Source: Prosthecochloris sp.
GTDB lineage: Bacteria > Bacteroidota > Chlorobiia > Chlorobiales > Chlorobiaceae
Direction of reading: 5' to 3'
Assembly: GCA_015482705.2 (NCBI GenBank)
Contig: JADMLA020000022.1
Coordinates: forward strand, 44,125-108,124
DNA: 64,000 nt
Under the pieces are notes generated by a model that ran no database searches, was not told the origin of the DNA, and was given only the letters and a program-made list of their open reading frames with translations. Position 1 is the first letter of the stretch. Each line of letters opens with the position of its first letter. Shown in pieces: positions 55,617-64,000 of this stretch. A program made the position numbers and the translations under genes.

Positions 55617-56969
55617 TTACATGTATGTATAGCCGATTGGTGATGAATTCTGCCTGTATTCGATAACGGTGTTTACGATTCTGTCAAACAGTTCCTGTGT
55701 TCCCCTGTATCCAAGATGATGCAACCGTTGTCCTCCGAACCTGTCATGAATCGGGAATCCGATGCGGACGATCGGGATGTTATTTTTCCGTGACAGGGTA
55801 AAGCCTTTGCTGTTTCCTATGAGCAGATCCGGTTCGAGGTTTTTTGCTTCATTTTCTATATCCACGAAATCTACCCCTTCGCGGACCTTTATACCGAGAT
55901 CATCGATATCTGGCACCATTTCCGCAAGGCGTTTTTTCAGAATGCCACTTTTTCCCCCTGATGCGCAAAGGACAGGTGATATGCCTATTTCTCTCAGGAA
56001 AGCGGTTATGGCGATCACAAGATCTTCCTCGCCATAAACGATGGCTTTTTTCCCGAATACGTATTTGTGCCCGTCAACGTAGGCATCGACAAGCCGCCGC
56101 CGTTCATCTTCGTATCTGTGCGGCAGAGGCGTCTCTGACAATTTTTCGAGCAGGTTGAAAAACGCATCGCTTTGTTTGATGCCTATCGGCAAACAGAGCC
56201 GATAAGAGGGGATATCGAATTTTTCTTCAAGGTATCCGGCAGGTGACTTTTCCCCGGTAAGGACCGAGGTGAATTCGATACTTGCCGCTGCGGTTCCACT
56301 TTTTCTGATTGCATGCTGTGGCGTTCCACCTTTGGGGATTCTGTGGTACTCTCCCCATGGTCCTCCATCGAGTGTTTCCGAGTAGTCCGGGAGAAGTACG
56401 AAGGGGATGCTGAAGCTTTCGAGGATCTCCTTCAGGTACCGCAGGTCCGCCGGTGAAACCATGTTGGGAAAGAGAGTCAAAAGGTTTCGCTTCGTTCCTC
56501 CTTCAGCAAGTTGCGCGACAGTCGCTCTCGTCGCGGCATGAAAGCCGTCGATATGTGTCCCCTGGTAGCTTGGGGTCGATGCATGGATCATCACGGGCCT
56601 GGAAACGGCCGGATCGGCTTCACTGTCATACTCTCTGAGGATCATTTCCACATCGTCACCGATGGTTTCAGAGAGACAGGTTGTCGCTATTCCGATTATC
56701 TCGGGTTTGTATTGTTTTGTAATGTTCCGCAGACCGAGCTTCAGATTGTGGCTACCCCCGAAAACAGCCGTGTCTTCGTTGAAGTTCGATGAAGCAATAT
56801 CGACCGGTTCCTTGAAATGGCTGATGAGGTAACGGCGGATGTATGTTGCGCATCCTTGCGAGCCGTGCAGGAACGGAACACATTTTTCGATTCCCTTGAA
56901 TGCCAGACAAGCTCCGAGCGGGTTGCAAAGTTTGCAGGCGTTCTGGGTAGCTGTTTTTGCTGTTTTCAT
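55617..56969 (-). CDS. nifN: FeMo-cofactor scaffold protein NifN
   Basis: 450 aa from the ATG at 56969, chosen because GGAGG lies 7 bp upstream and because the sequence then opens with TATQNACKLCNPLGACLAFKG, the NifN/NifK-type start. The frame is open to 57002. The protein is NifK-like: HGSQGCATYIRRYLISHFKEPVDIA and TTCLSETIGDDVEMIL. With NifE it forms the tetramer on which the NifB product becomes FeMo-co. The start overlaps the nifE stop by 4 bp. Confidence 0.94.
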   Translation of the reverse strand: MKTAKTATQNACKLCNPLGACLAFKGIEKCVPFLHGSQGCATYIRRYLISHFKEPVDIASSNFNEDTAVFGGSHNLKLGLRNITKQYKPEIIGIATTCLSETIGDDVEMILREYDSEADPAVSRPVMIHASTPSYQGTHIDGFHAATRATVAQLAEGGTKRNLLTLFPNMVSPADLRYLKEILESFSIPFVLLPDYSETLDGGPWGEYHRIPKGGTPQHAIRKSGTAAASIEFTSVLTGEKSPAGYLEEKFDIPSYRLCLPIGIKQSDAFFNLLEKLSETPLPHRYEDERRRLVDAYVDGHKYVFGKKAIVYGEEDLVIAITAFLREIGISPVLCASGGKSGILKKRLAEMVPDIDDLGIKVREGVDFVDIENEAKNLEPDLLIGNSKGFTLSRKNNIPIVRIGFPIHDRFGGQRLHHLGYRGTQELFDRIVNTVIEYRQNSSPIGYTYM

Positions 56970-58327
56970 GAGTAACCTCCTTTTCTTGGGGCGAACTGCC
57001 ATACAGGACTCATGACAGACTCGTAGACTTCTTTTGCGAAATTGTACATGCCGATGAAACCGGCAAGCGGAATCTTTCTTTCGTGGTTATGGTCACAGAA
57101 ACTGACACCGAGTTTATAGGCGATCGGTCGTTCCTTGACGCCTCCGATCAAAAGGTCTGCTTCTTTTTCGAGAATGAATTTTGAGAGTTCGACAGGGTTC
57201 GAGTCGTCGACGATAATTGTGCCTTCATCGCACATTTCTTTCAATCCTTCATAATCGTCTTTGTTGCCGGTTTGTGAGCCGGCAAGAACGACATCCATTC
57301 CCAGTGAATCGAGCGCCTTGATCAGTGAAAAAGCCTTGAATGCTCCGCCAACGTAGATTGCGGCTTTTTTCCCGTCGAGCGCTTTACGAAATTCCAGAAG
57401 CTGCGGGTAGAGTTCGCCAACCTCGCGGCTGACCACTTTCTTGGCTGCTTGAAGAATTGAAGGGTCGTCGCTGAAATGAGAGGCGACATCATAAAGCGCT
57501 TTCGACATATCCTCGATACCGAAATATGAAACCCTCAGATACGGAATGCCGTATTTCTCTTCCATCATTTTTGCCAGCTTGATCATCGATCCGGAACACT
57601 GTACGATATTCAGCGAGGCACCGTGTGAGCGTCTGATGTCATCGACACGGCCGTCTCCAGTCATGGTAGAGACAACTTCGATGCCCATCTGTTCATAGTA
57701 GTCCTTGATAATCCAGGCTTCACCGGCAAGGTTGAATTCACCAAGAATGTTGATGCTGTATTTTCCGATTCCTTCGGACGAGCCTGTCCCGACGATTTTC
57801 ATCAATGCATTACAGGCTGCTTTGTAGCCGTCTTTCTTGGTTCCTTTAAAGCCTTCTGAATGCACGGGAAGGACCGGTATGCCTTTTTCTGCCGAGACTT
57901 TTTTACAGACAGCATCGATATCGTCTCCGATGAGCCCAATAATACAGGTCGAGTATATGAAAGCGGCTTTCGGCATATACTGATCGATGAGTTCGATGAG
58001 TGATTGGTAAAGTTTTTTTTCTCCGCCGTAAATGACATCCATCTCTTTCAGGTCCGTGGAAAAGCTCAGGCGGTGCAGCTCGGGTCCTGAAGAAACGGCC
58101 CCTCGGATATCCCAGGTGTACGCAGCACACCCAATGGGGCCGTGAACGACATGAAGAGCGTCTGCAACCGGGTAGAGTACGACACGTGAGCCACAGAAAA
58201 CACAGGCTCTCTGGCTGACCGACCCGGAAAGACTGGTGGTTTCGCATTTGATGTCGAATGTTGCTGATGCTTTGTTTTTTTCGAAAACCTGTTTTTTTCT
58301 TCCTTCGAGTATTTCAAGTTTTTCCAT
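56966..58327 (-). CDS. nifE: FeMo-cofactor scaffold protein NifE
   Basis: 453 aa, NifD-like. Cluster-binding regions are SQRACVFCGSRVVLYPVADAL, VVHGPIGCAAYTWDIRGAVS and STCIIGLIGDDIDAVCKKV. The homologue of the NifD FeMo-co-binding Cys helix reads NIVQCSGSMIKLAKMMEEKYG, and HNHERKIPLAGF occurs near the end. It is the partner of NifN. It begins 24 bp after nifK and overlaps nifN. Confidence 0.95.
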   Translation of the reverse strand: MEKLEILEGRKKQVFEKNKASATFDIKCETTSLSGSVSQRACVFCGSRVVLYPVADALHVVHGPIGCAAYTWDIRGAVSSGPELHRLSFSTDLKEMDVIYGGEKKLYQSLIELIDQYMPKAAFIYSTCIIGLIGDDIDAVCKKVSAEKGIPVLPVHSEGFKGTKKDGYKAACNALMKIVGTGSSEGIGKYSINILGEFNLAGEAWIIKDYYEQMGIEVVSTMTGDGRVDDIRRSHGASLNIVQCSGSMIKLAKMMEEKYGIPYLRVSYFGIEDMSKALYDVASHFSDDPSILQAAKKVVSREVGELYPQLLEFRKALDGKKAAIYVGGAFKAFSLIKALDSLGMDVVLAGSQTGNKDDYEGLKEMCDEGTIIVDDSNPVELSKFILEKEADLLIGGVKERPIAYKLGVSFCDHNHERKIPLAGFIGMYNFAKEVYESVMSPVWQFAPRKGGYS

Positions 58328-58351
58328 GGCTTCTACCCCTGGTTCAATGGT

Positions 58352-59734
58352 TTACATAACGAGTTCGAACGATTCTTCAGGAGCGTCTCGATCCTGCCGG
58401 TCCATGAGGACACCGAGTATTTTCTCGGCAAGTCTGATAGCACCCATGTAGCCGATACTCGGAAAATAGCTGTGACCGATACGGTCGAGAATCGGAAAAC
58501 CGAAGCGGACAAAGGGGATGTCCTCGTCGCGGGCAATGTACTTGCCGTACGTATTTCCGATCAGGAGATCGACGGGTTCGTTCTTTATCCACTGATGCAG
58601 CAGATAGATATCGGCTTGAGGACCGTTTTTGACATTTGCATCCGCATGAGTTTCGGCCAGTATGGCACGGATACGCTGTTCGAACCGTTTGCCAGGGGTG
58701 CCGCTGATGATATGTACCGGTTTCATATTCAGGTCAAGCAGAAATTCTGTAAGCGGGACAAGGTCGTCAGGGTCGCCGAAGAGTGCAACTTTTTTACCAT
58801 GGAAGTATTGTTCCATGTCTGTCATCAGGTCGACAAGTCTTCCTCTTTCGTCCGTGATCGACTCGGGTATTTTTACACCGGCAGAGTTGCTCAGCCTCAT
58901 CAGAAAGCGGTCGGTAGCTCTCAATCCGACAGGAATGTCTTCGGTTTTGAACGGAACCTTGCATTTTTTGTCGAGAGCGACAGCGCCCGGTTCACCGCTG
59001 AAACAACCCAATGCGATCGATGATTTACTGTCACCAGTGCTTTTCAGGTCAGGCACCTGAATGCCGCCTTTTGGGTAGAACACATGTTTTCCTGTCTGCG
59101 GCGCATCGAGTACATCCGAAGTATCGGGGAAAAGCTGAATCGTTACGCCGAGTTCTTTGGCTAGCCTTTTGATTTCCCGCATGTCGGAAGGTTCCATCCA
59201 TCCTGCAACAATGTTGATCTGGTCGATCGGCTTACCGGTATTCTCACCAAACTGTTCTGCCATGGCGGCAACCATGTTGGCATACCCGGTAACGTGTGAA
59301 CCCACAAAACTCGGAGTGGGTGCGTAAATCACATGTTTTCCTTCAGGTATCTTGCCGTCATCGTTGGCTTTGGTGACAATCTGTTGCAGGTCGTCGCCTA
59401 TTGTTTCCGAAAGACAGGTTGAATGAACCGCAATGAGGTCAGGTTCATAAACCGTAAAAATGTTGTCGATAGCCGTTATAAGGTTTGCCTGTCCTCCGAA
59501 TACCGATGCTCCTTCCGTGAAAGAGCTCGTTGCTGCCATAACGGGTTCCTTGTAATGACGTGTCAGGGTACTTCGGTGATAAGAGCAGCATCCCTGGGAA
59601 CCATGGCTGTGGGGAAGACAACCATGTATTCCCAAAGCGGCATACATGGCGCCTATAGGCTGGCAGGTTTTAGCCGGGTTTATCGTGAGGGCTTCACGTT
59701 CGAGTATCTCTTTTTTGGTATGTCGTAATAACAT
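58352..59734 (-). CDS. nifK: Nitrogenase MoFe protein beta chain
   Basis: 460 aa. P-cluster Cys regions are present: TCQPIGAMYAALGIHGCLPHS, HSHGSQGCCSYHRSTLTRHY and HSTCLSETIGDDLQQIV. FTEGASVFGGQANLITAIDN is the NifK hallmark after the second Cys. It forms the alpha2-beta2 MoFe protein with NifD, shares the P-cluster and transfers electrons from NifH. At 460 aa it lacks the N-terminal extension found in Azotobacter-type NifK (523 aa), consistent with the group containing methanogen and clostridial enzymes. GGAG lies 11 bp before the ATG. Confidence 0.96.
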   Translation of the reverse strand: MLLRHTKKEILEREALTINPAKTCQPIGAMYAALGIHGCLPHSHGSQGCCSYHRSTLTRHYKEPVMAATSSFTEGASVFGGQANLITAIDNIFTVYEPDLIAVHSTCLSETIGDDLQQIVTKANDDGKIPEGKHVIYAPTPSFVGSHVTGYANMVAAMAEQFGENTGKPIDQINIVAGWMEPSDMREIKRLAKELGVTIQLFPDTSDVLDAPQTGKHVFYPKGGIQVPDLKSTGDSKSSIALGCFSGEPGAVALDKKCKVPFKTEDIPVGLRATDRFLMRLSNSAGVKIPESITDERGRLVDLMTDMEQYFHGKKVALFGDPDDLVPLTEFLLDLNMKPVHIISGTPGKRFEQRIRAILAETHADANVKNGPQADIYLLHQWIKNEPVDLLIGNTYGKYIARDEDIPFVRFGFPILDRIGHSYFPSIGYMGAIRLAEKILGVLMDRQDRDAPEESFELVM

Positions 59735-59827
59735 GTTCGTTAATCTCCTTTTTTTAAGGCATCTCTGTTACTGTTACAGCACGCAATGATTGCTTCGTTG
59801 GTCGGTGCTCGAAATCCTCGAGTGCTT

Positions 59828-59853
59828 CGTTCGCCTCACACTCGAGGCGAACG
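59828..59853 (-). repeat. Strong hairpin between nifD and nifK
   Basis: CGTTCGCCTC (59828-59837) and GAGGCGAACG (59844-59853) form a perfect 10-bp GC-rich stem with a 6-nt loop, extended by a G-U and an A-U pair. It lies 22 bp after the nifD stop in the 140-bp nifD-nifK gap. There is no T run, so it is probably an RNA-stabilising, processing or partial attenuation element and not a full terminator. Confidence 0.65.
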
Positions 59854-59874
59854 GACAATTTTCAGAGGTGGATT

Positions 59875-61500
59875 TTACTGTGTTACGTAGTCAGCTTCCA
59901 GCTCAACCGCTGTTTCCTCCCAGGGTGCCTGGATCAGTTTCCATATGCGGCTGTTAACCATCCGGTCGATGTCCCTGTAGAAGTTGATTGCGCCGGTGAA
60001 GCCGGCGTAAGGCCCTCCATAATCATAACTATGTAGCTGTTTCAGGGGTACACCCATTTTTTGAACCACATATTTCTCCTTGATGCCGGCACAGAAAATG
60101 TCTGGTTTGTAGAGCTCGATCAGTTTTTCTGTTTCGTAATGGCTTATATCGTCGATAACCAGTGACCCTTTGTGCATATCAGGCATCATACCCTCATAAT
60201 CCCTTATGTTGAGGCCGGCTTGTTTTAGCTTTTCAAGCTCTTCTTCGGTTTTTCTGGGTTTATACCTGTCCGGATCGGCGCTGATCTTCAGTTCTTCGAT
60301 GTTTTTACTGTCGGCATCGACCTTGATGTTCGGAATGACCCGCCGACCTTCATAGTCGTCTCGGTGCCCGAACTCGTATCCTGCCGATAGCGTTTCCATT
60401 CCTAGTTCTCCGAACAGCTCCTGGTAATGGTGAGCTCTCGATCCGCCCACGAACAGCATGGCGAGCTTGCCTTTGGTTTTCGGATGTATTTCTTCGATAA
60501 CCGATGAAACTGCAGGCATCTCTTCGGCAATAACCTCTTCGACCCTTGCCATCAACGAATCGTCTTCGAAGTATCGGGCAATCCGACGCAGTGACTTTGC
60601 GGTCGCTTCCGCTCCGATGAAGTTCACTTTCATCCAGGGTATACCGTACTTGGTTTCCATCATTTCTGCCATGTAGTTGATCGAACGATGGCACATGATG
60701 ACATTCAGATCGGCCGTGTGCGAGTTCTCGAATTGACCTATGGTCGAGTTACCACTGAAACTTGCAACCAGAGTGATCCCGCATTTTGCGAGCAGGCGTT
60801 CGATTTCAAATGCATCACCGCCGATGTTGTATTCACCGAGCATGTTGATCTTGAACGTGCCGCCTTTGTCTTTGTCGTCAAGGCCGACTACATGCTTGAA
60901 GACCTGGTTGTTTGCGATATGGTGTCCGGCCGACTGGCTGACTCCCTTGTAGCCTTCGCAACTGAATCCGAAAATGTTACAGTCGCCGAGTTTTTCACGC
61001 ATCTCCTTGGCAACCGCATGAATGTCATCACCGATAAGGCCTACCGGACAGGTTGAGAAAATACCGATGGCTTTCGGGTGAAAGAGGTCATATGCTTCCT
61101 GAATCGCCTTTTTCAGTTTTTTCTCACCCCCGAAAACCACATGCTCTTCCTGCATGTCGGTAGAGAAGCAATAGGTCATATAGTTTTCACCTTCAGGACC
61201 GTCCGGCCGGGTTTGGTTTCTTCTGGTCAACCATGCGTAAAAACTGCAGCCGATCGGGCCATGAACCAGATTGACGATGTCCCTTGTCGGTCCTAAAACA
61301 ACTCCTTTACAACCTGCGTAGGAACAACCCCTTTGTGTGATTATGCCTGGTATGGTACGGATGTTCGCCTGTACCTGTGGGATTTCTGCGGGGTCGTTGA
61401 TGACAATCGCTTTACCTCTTTTCTTGGCAACTTTCGGTGGATACTTTTTTATCAGTTCCTCCTTTACTGCAGAAGGATCCGGTAATATTCTTGACTCCAT
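59875..61500 (-). CDS. nifD: Nitrogenase MoFe protein alpha chain
   Basis: 541 aa from the ATG at 61500, which has GGAG 9 bp upstream; two ATGs at 61524 and 61521 lack an SD. P-cluster Cys are in IITQRGCSYAGCKGVVLGP, HGPIGCSFYAWLTRRNQTRP and STCPVGLIGDDIHAV. The FeMo-co ligands are present: Cys in IMCHRSINYMAEMME and His in LKQLHSYDYGGPYAGF. GVSQSAGHHIANNQVF holds the Gln and His above the cofactor. It is longer than Azotobacter NifD (492 aa) through an insertion of about 50 residues around DPDRYKPRKTEEELEKLKQA, a feature of group III and Anf-type subunits. No anfG or vnfG gene is present, so it is a Mo enzyme. Confidence 0.96.
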   Translation of the reverse strand: MESRILPDPSAVKEELIKKYPPKVAKKRGKAIVINDPAEIPQVQANIRTIPGIITQRGCSYAGCKGVVLGPTRDIVNLVHGPIGCSFYAWLTRRNQTRPDGPEGENYMTYCFSTDMQEEHVVFGGEKKLKKAIQEAYDLFHPKAIGIFSTCPVGLIGDDIHAVAKEMREKLGDCNIFGFSCEGYKGVSQSAGHHIANNQVFKHVVGLDDKDKGGTFKINMLGEYNIGGDAFEIERLLAKCGITLVASFSGNSTIGQFENSHTADLNVIMCHRSINYMAEMMETKYGIPWMKVNFIGAEATAKSLRRIARYFEDDSLMARVEEVIAEEMPAVSSVIEEIHPKTKGKLAMLFVGGSRAHHYQELFGELGMETLSAGYEFGHRDDYEGRRVIPNIKVDADSKNIEELKISADPDRYKPRKTEEELEKLKQAGLNIRDYEGMMPDMHKGSLVIDDISHYETEKLIELYKPDIFCAGIKEKYVVQKMGVPLKQLHSYDYGGPYAGFTGAINFYRDIDRMVNSRIWKLIQAPWEETAVELEADYVTQ

Positions 61501-61533
61501 AAGTCGTGTCTCCGTTTTCATCATAAATTGTTT

Positions 61534-61911
61534 TTATACTAGCGCTGCATCGCCGATTTCCCCAGTGCGTACCCTGATGCTGTCGGTGATGTCGGTAACG
61601 AAGATTTTGCCATCACCGGGTTTTCCGGTCTGATTGGTTTTAATTATCGTATCGATGGCGGTTTGTTTCATCTCGTCAGGTACCACAATGGCAATGAGTC
61701 TTTTCGCTACCAGGCGAGGTGGTCCGCCGAGCTGCTCGATTGCTTCCTGGTAACCGTTTTCGGCACCTTCCAGAATATCGAAATGCACTTGACCTTTCCC
61801 TCTCCCGAGAATACGTCCGAGGGCAGTGAATGAAGAGATGCCTGCGTCGATGAGTGCCTGCTTCGTTTCATTCATTTTTTTCATCCTGATAATAGCAATG
61901 ATCTCCTTCAT
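61534..61911 (-). CDS. nifI2: Nitrogenase-associated PII-like regulator NifI2
   Basis: 125 aa, PII fold. MKEIIAIIRMKKMNETKQAL is the first strand and helix. RILGRGKGQVHFDILEG starts the T-loop, which has the long insertion of NifI2 (ENGYQEAIEQLGGPPRLVAKR). GKPGDGKIFVTDITDSIRVRTGE is the PII C-terminal signature. With NifI1 it switches off MoFe protein by binding it when 2-oxoglutarate is low, i.e. under ammonium. Its ATG shares one base with the nifI1 stop (TAATG), so they are coupled. Confidence 0.93.
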   Translation of the reverse strand: MKEIIAIIRMKKMNETKQALIDAGISSFTALGRILGRGKGQVHFDILEGAENGYQEAIEQLGGPPRLVAKRLIAIVVPDEMKQTAIDTIIKTNQTGKPGDGKIFVTDITDSIRVRTGEIGDAALV

Positions 61912-62267
61912 TATGCCTCCTTCGGTTCAGCAACTTCCGGTTCGCTCTCCTCGAGTCCCGAGCTGATGGTGTAGACCTCCTCGACTTTGGATACAAAGAT
62001 TTTACCGTCTCCGAACTTTCCTTCTTCTCCTGTCTTGGCGTTCATCATAATTGCGTCGAGGACGAACCTTTTGTCTGCGTCTGGAACGACGGTTACGAGC
62101 ATCTCCTTCGGTAATTCATCGTATACGACATCTCCGACTCTGAGGCCTCTTTGCTTTCCTCGTCCTACTACAGGGATTTTCGTTACGGCCGGATATCCTG
62201 CGTCGAGTAATCCCTGCATGACTTCCTGCGCTTTGGCTGGCCGGATAATTGCTCTGATCATTAACAT
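61911..62267 (-). CDS. nifI1: Nitrogenase-associated PII-like regulator NifI1
   Basis: 118 aa. MLMIRAIIRPAKAQEVMQGL opens the PII fold, and GRGKQRGLRVGDVVYDELPKE is the T-loop of the NifI1 type, without the GlnB Tyr uridylylation context. GKFGDGKIFVSKVEEVYTISSG is the PII C-terminal signature, then an acidic tail (ESEPEVAEPKEA). GGAG lies 8 bp before the ATG. The location between nifH and nifD is the usual nifI1-nifI2 place in archaea, clostridia and green sulfur bacteria. Confidence 0.93.
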   Translation of the reverse strand: MLMIRAIIRPAKAQEVMQGLLDAGYPAVTKIPVVGRGKQRGLRVGDVVYDELPKEMLVTVVPDADKRFVLDAIMMNAKTGEEGKFGDGKIFVSKVEEVYTISSGLEESEPEVAEPKEA

Positions 62268-62287
62268 GTTGATGACTCCTTTGTTTT

Positions 62288-63124
<837 letters not shown>

Positions 63125-63190
63125 TTAGGTTATATGGTTGTTTTCCCTGAATAATTCAGGTTTTTAATCTTTCTTTGTTGCATTTTTAAC

Positions 63191-63206
63191 CTCAAGTTTC
63201 GTGCCA
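63191..63206 (-). promoter_or_regulatory. Sigma-54-like promoter of nifH
   Basis: On the minus strand TTGGCACGAAACTTGAG matches the -24/-12 consensus TGGCACG-N4-TTGC(A/T) fully in the -24 box and in TTG of the -12 box; the C of GC is replaced by A. The predicted start site is about 68 bp upstream of the nifH ATG. The imperfect -12 box lowers confidence. Confidence 0.5.
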
Positions 63207-63213
63207 AAGGGAG

Positions 63214-63226
63214 TGCAATCGTTGCA
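63214..63226. promoter_or_regulatory. Palindrome next to the nifH promoter
   Basis: TGCAA and TTGCA (63214-63218 and 63222-63226) form an inverted repeat with a 3-bp centre, 7 bp upstream of the -24 box of the sigma-54-like element. This is a plausible regulator site, with no known match. Confidence 0.35.
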
Positions 63227-63256
63227 TAAAAGTATTGCTCCTGTTTTTTTTCTGGT

Positions 63257-63281
63257 TAACTCATTATTTTTTGGTGAGTTA
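63257..63281. promoter_or_regulatory. Upstream inverted repeat, possible activator site for nifH
   Basis: TAACTCA (63257-63263) and TGAGTTA (63275-63281) are perfect 7-bp inverted arms, 18 bp centre to centre. The centre is about 89 bp upstream of the predicted nifH start site, a normal distance for a sigma-54 enhancer. The arms do not match the NifA consensus TGT-N10-ACA. Confidence 0.4.
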
Positions 63282-63598
63282 TTGTTTGTGTTTTTTTTCT
63301 GCAGTTTTGATCAAACATTCCGAAAGCCGGTCTTGGAAGGATAAAAAGGCTACAAGGAGGTGTGAAAAGCGGTTTTCTTACAAAAGTGTATCTTTTTCGT
63401 TGTTTCGTATCGGTTGAGAAGGGATTGTTACTGGTTACATGCTCGTTGCTGAGCCGATTTCCATAAGCGGTGCAAGATATGAACGGGGTGAAAGGAACGG
63501 GAATGCTTTCGTTGGTGGATATTTTTTTTCATACATAAATGTTGTTTTTTTGTCATGCGGATAGAAGGTGATGATATGTGTCCGTAAACCCCTTATAT

Positions 63599-63604
63599 TA
63601 TAAT
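63599..63604 (+). promoter_or_regulatory. TATAAT -10 box upstream of the AVG-repeat protein gene
   Basis: An exact TATAAT lies 66 bp before the preferred ATG at 63670. No good -35 box is seen 17 bp upstream. If used, transcription would begin near 63610, after the ATG at 63603, which argues against the 45-codon frame that starts there. Confidence 0.3.
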
Positions 63605-63669
63605 GACTAACCGAAGAGAAGTCGATAAGCTGTTTGAAACTGGAACGGTGTGGTTTCCGGAAGGTAGGA

Positions 63670-63996
63670 ATGCTGAGAGAAAGAAAACTGAAAAGTATGA
63701 TGCACTCAGGAAAAACAAGGTCGGAATCTTTTTTGCCTGAATTATCTCGAACAGAAAAGAAACGCGATGCAAAAGCGGTCGGTGCTGTAGCTTTGGGGGC
63801 CCTTGCTGTTGGTGCGCTTGCCATTGGTGCGTGGGCTGTAGGGGTTTTCGCAGTAGGACGGTTTGTTGTCGGCAGGTTGCTGGTGCGCTATTCAAAATTC
63901 AAAGGTTTGGAAGTTGACGAGCTGAAGGTTGGCCGTCTTCATGTCGGTGAGTTACATGTCGACAAGGTTATGAAACCAGAAAACGAGGGATCATGA
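63670..63996 (+). CDS. Small membrane protein with AxG-type pentapeptide-like repeats
   Basis: 108 aa from the ATG at 63670, chosen because GGAAGG lies 5 bp upstream; the frame is open to 63634. After a basic N-terminus (KTRSESFLPELSRTEKKRD) there is a run of about 30 residues with a five-residue period: AVGAVALGALAVGALAIGAW and then AVGVFAVGRFVVG. A second repeat-like stretch follows, VDELKVGRLHVGELHVDKV. The five-residue period with small residues suggests a right-handed beta-helix or a membrane-associated repeat. No function is known to me. The stop overlaps the next start codon by 4 bp. Confidence 0.6.
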   Translation: MLRERKLKSMMHSGKTRSESFLPELSRTEKKRDAKAVGAVALGALAVGALAIGAWAVGVFAVGRFVVGRLLVRYSKFKGLEVDELKVGRLHVGELHVDKVMKPENEGS

Positions 63997-64000
63997 ATTA
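63993..64000 (+). CDS. Start of a further gene, cut by the window edge
   Basis: An ATG at 63993 overlaps the TGA of the repeat protein as ATGA, the coupling seen several times in this window. Only two codons are inside the window, so the call rests on the overlap alone. Confidence 0.3.

Noticed and set aside
58352..61500. Vanadium- or iron-only nitrogenase, suggested by the longer NifD
   Set aside because: There is no delta subunit gene, nifE and nifN are present, and modABE lies next door; the enlarged NifD also occurs in Mo enzymes of this group.
63354..63360. AAGGAGG ribosome-binding-like sequence upstream of nifH
   Set aside because: No start codon lies at a workable distance on the plus strand.
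63603..63740. 45-codon plus-strand frame starting MTNRREVDKLFETG
   Set aside because: It starts inside a TATAAT box, lacks an SD and overlaps the better-supported frame at 63670.

Overview
The window is bacterial chromosome with dense, ordinary protein-coding content (about 55 genes, mostly on the minus strand). I see no rRNA, convincing tRNA, CRISPR array, insertion sequence or prophage. The gene content points to a green sulfur bacterium (Chlorobiota; Chlorobium/Prosthecochloris-like). The main reason is a compact nif operon in the order nifH-nifI1-nifI2-nifD-nifK-nifE-nifN-nifB-[2Fe-2S] ferredoxin, with nifB fused to a NifX-like domain and an enlarged NifD. A cytochrome bd locus, a full hyp set and an orphan GroES-like protein are compatible with this. 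No photosynthesis gene is present to prove the assignment, so it is an inference.

Layout. 1-5.4 kb: FAD-linked oxidase (cut by the window edge), the cell-elongation genes mrdA-mreD-mreC, and a cation diffusion facilitator. 5.5-13.3 kb: GroES-like co-chaperonin, nadA, an L,D-transpeptidase-like protein, pirin, a YmdB-type phosphodiesterase, fbp, recJ and a small unknown protein. 13.4-18.4 kb: a biotin-synthase-like radical SAM enzyme, then an overlapping cluster (PAP2 phosphatase, ArnT-like transferase, polyprenyl-phosphate GT2, flippase-like membrane protein) that looks like an envelope glycan or lipid modification pathway. 18.8-24.8 kb: cydA-cydB-cydD-cydC, preceded by an orphan Hpt protein. 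25.5-36.8 kb: a long minus-strand run from uvrC to mtnA, containing TPR proteins, aroE, lspA, tatD, a cyclophilin, yggS, an aminotransferase, a purine nucleoside phosphorylase and mtnA, closed by a strong hairpin. 37.2-42.8 kb: a two-subunit sodium:solute symporter, two outer-membrane proteins and pyrB.

43-64 kb is a connected H2/Mo/N2 region. It holds hypA-hypB-hypF-hypC-hypD-hypE (NiFe hydrogenase maturation), a hybrid histidine kinase with an unnamed N-terminal domain, modE, modA-modB (molybdate uptake, no modC here), and the nif operon. Nitrogenase makes H2 and needs Mo, so hydrogenase maturation, Mo uptake and Mo sensing beside nif make physiological sense.

I did not find a clearly undescribed multi-gene system. 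The best leads are regulatory or small-scale: a candidate ModE operator directly behind the nif terminator; a sigma-54-like element with two inverted repeats upstream of nifH; a strong hairpin between nifD and nifK; a 40-codon coding-like fragment between nifB and the ferredoxin gene; a purine nucleoside phosphorylase with Asp at the base-specificity position beside mtnA; paired ATGTACAT palindromes upstream of a porin; and the unnamed sensor domain of the hybrid kinase.
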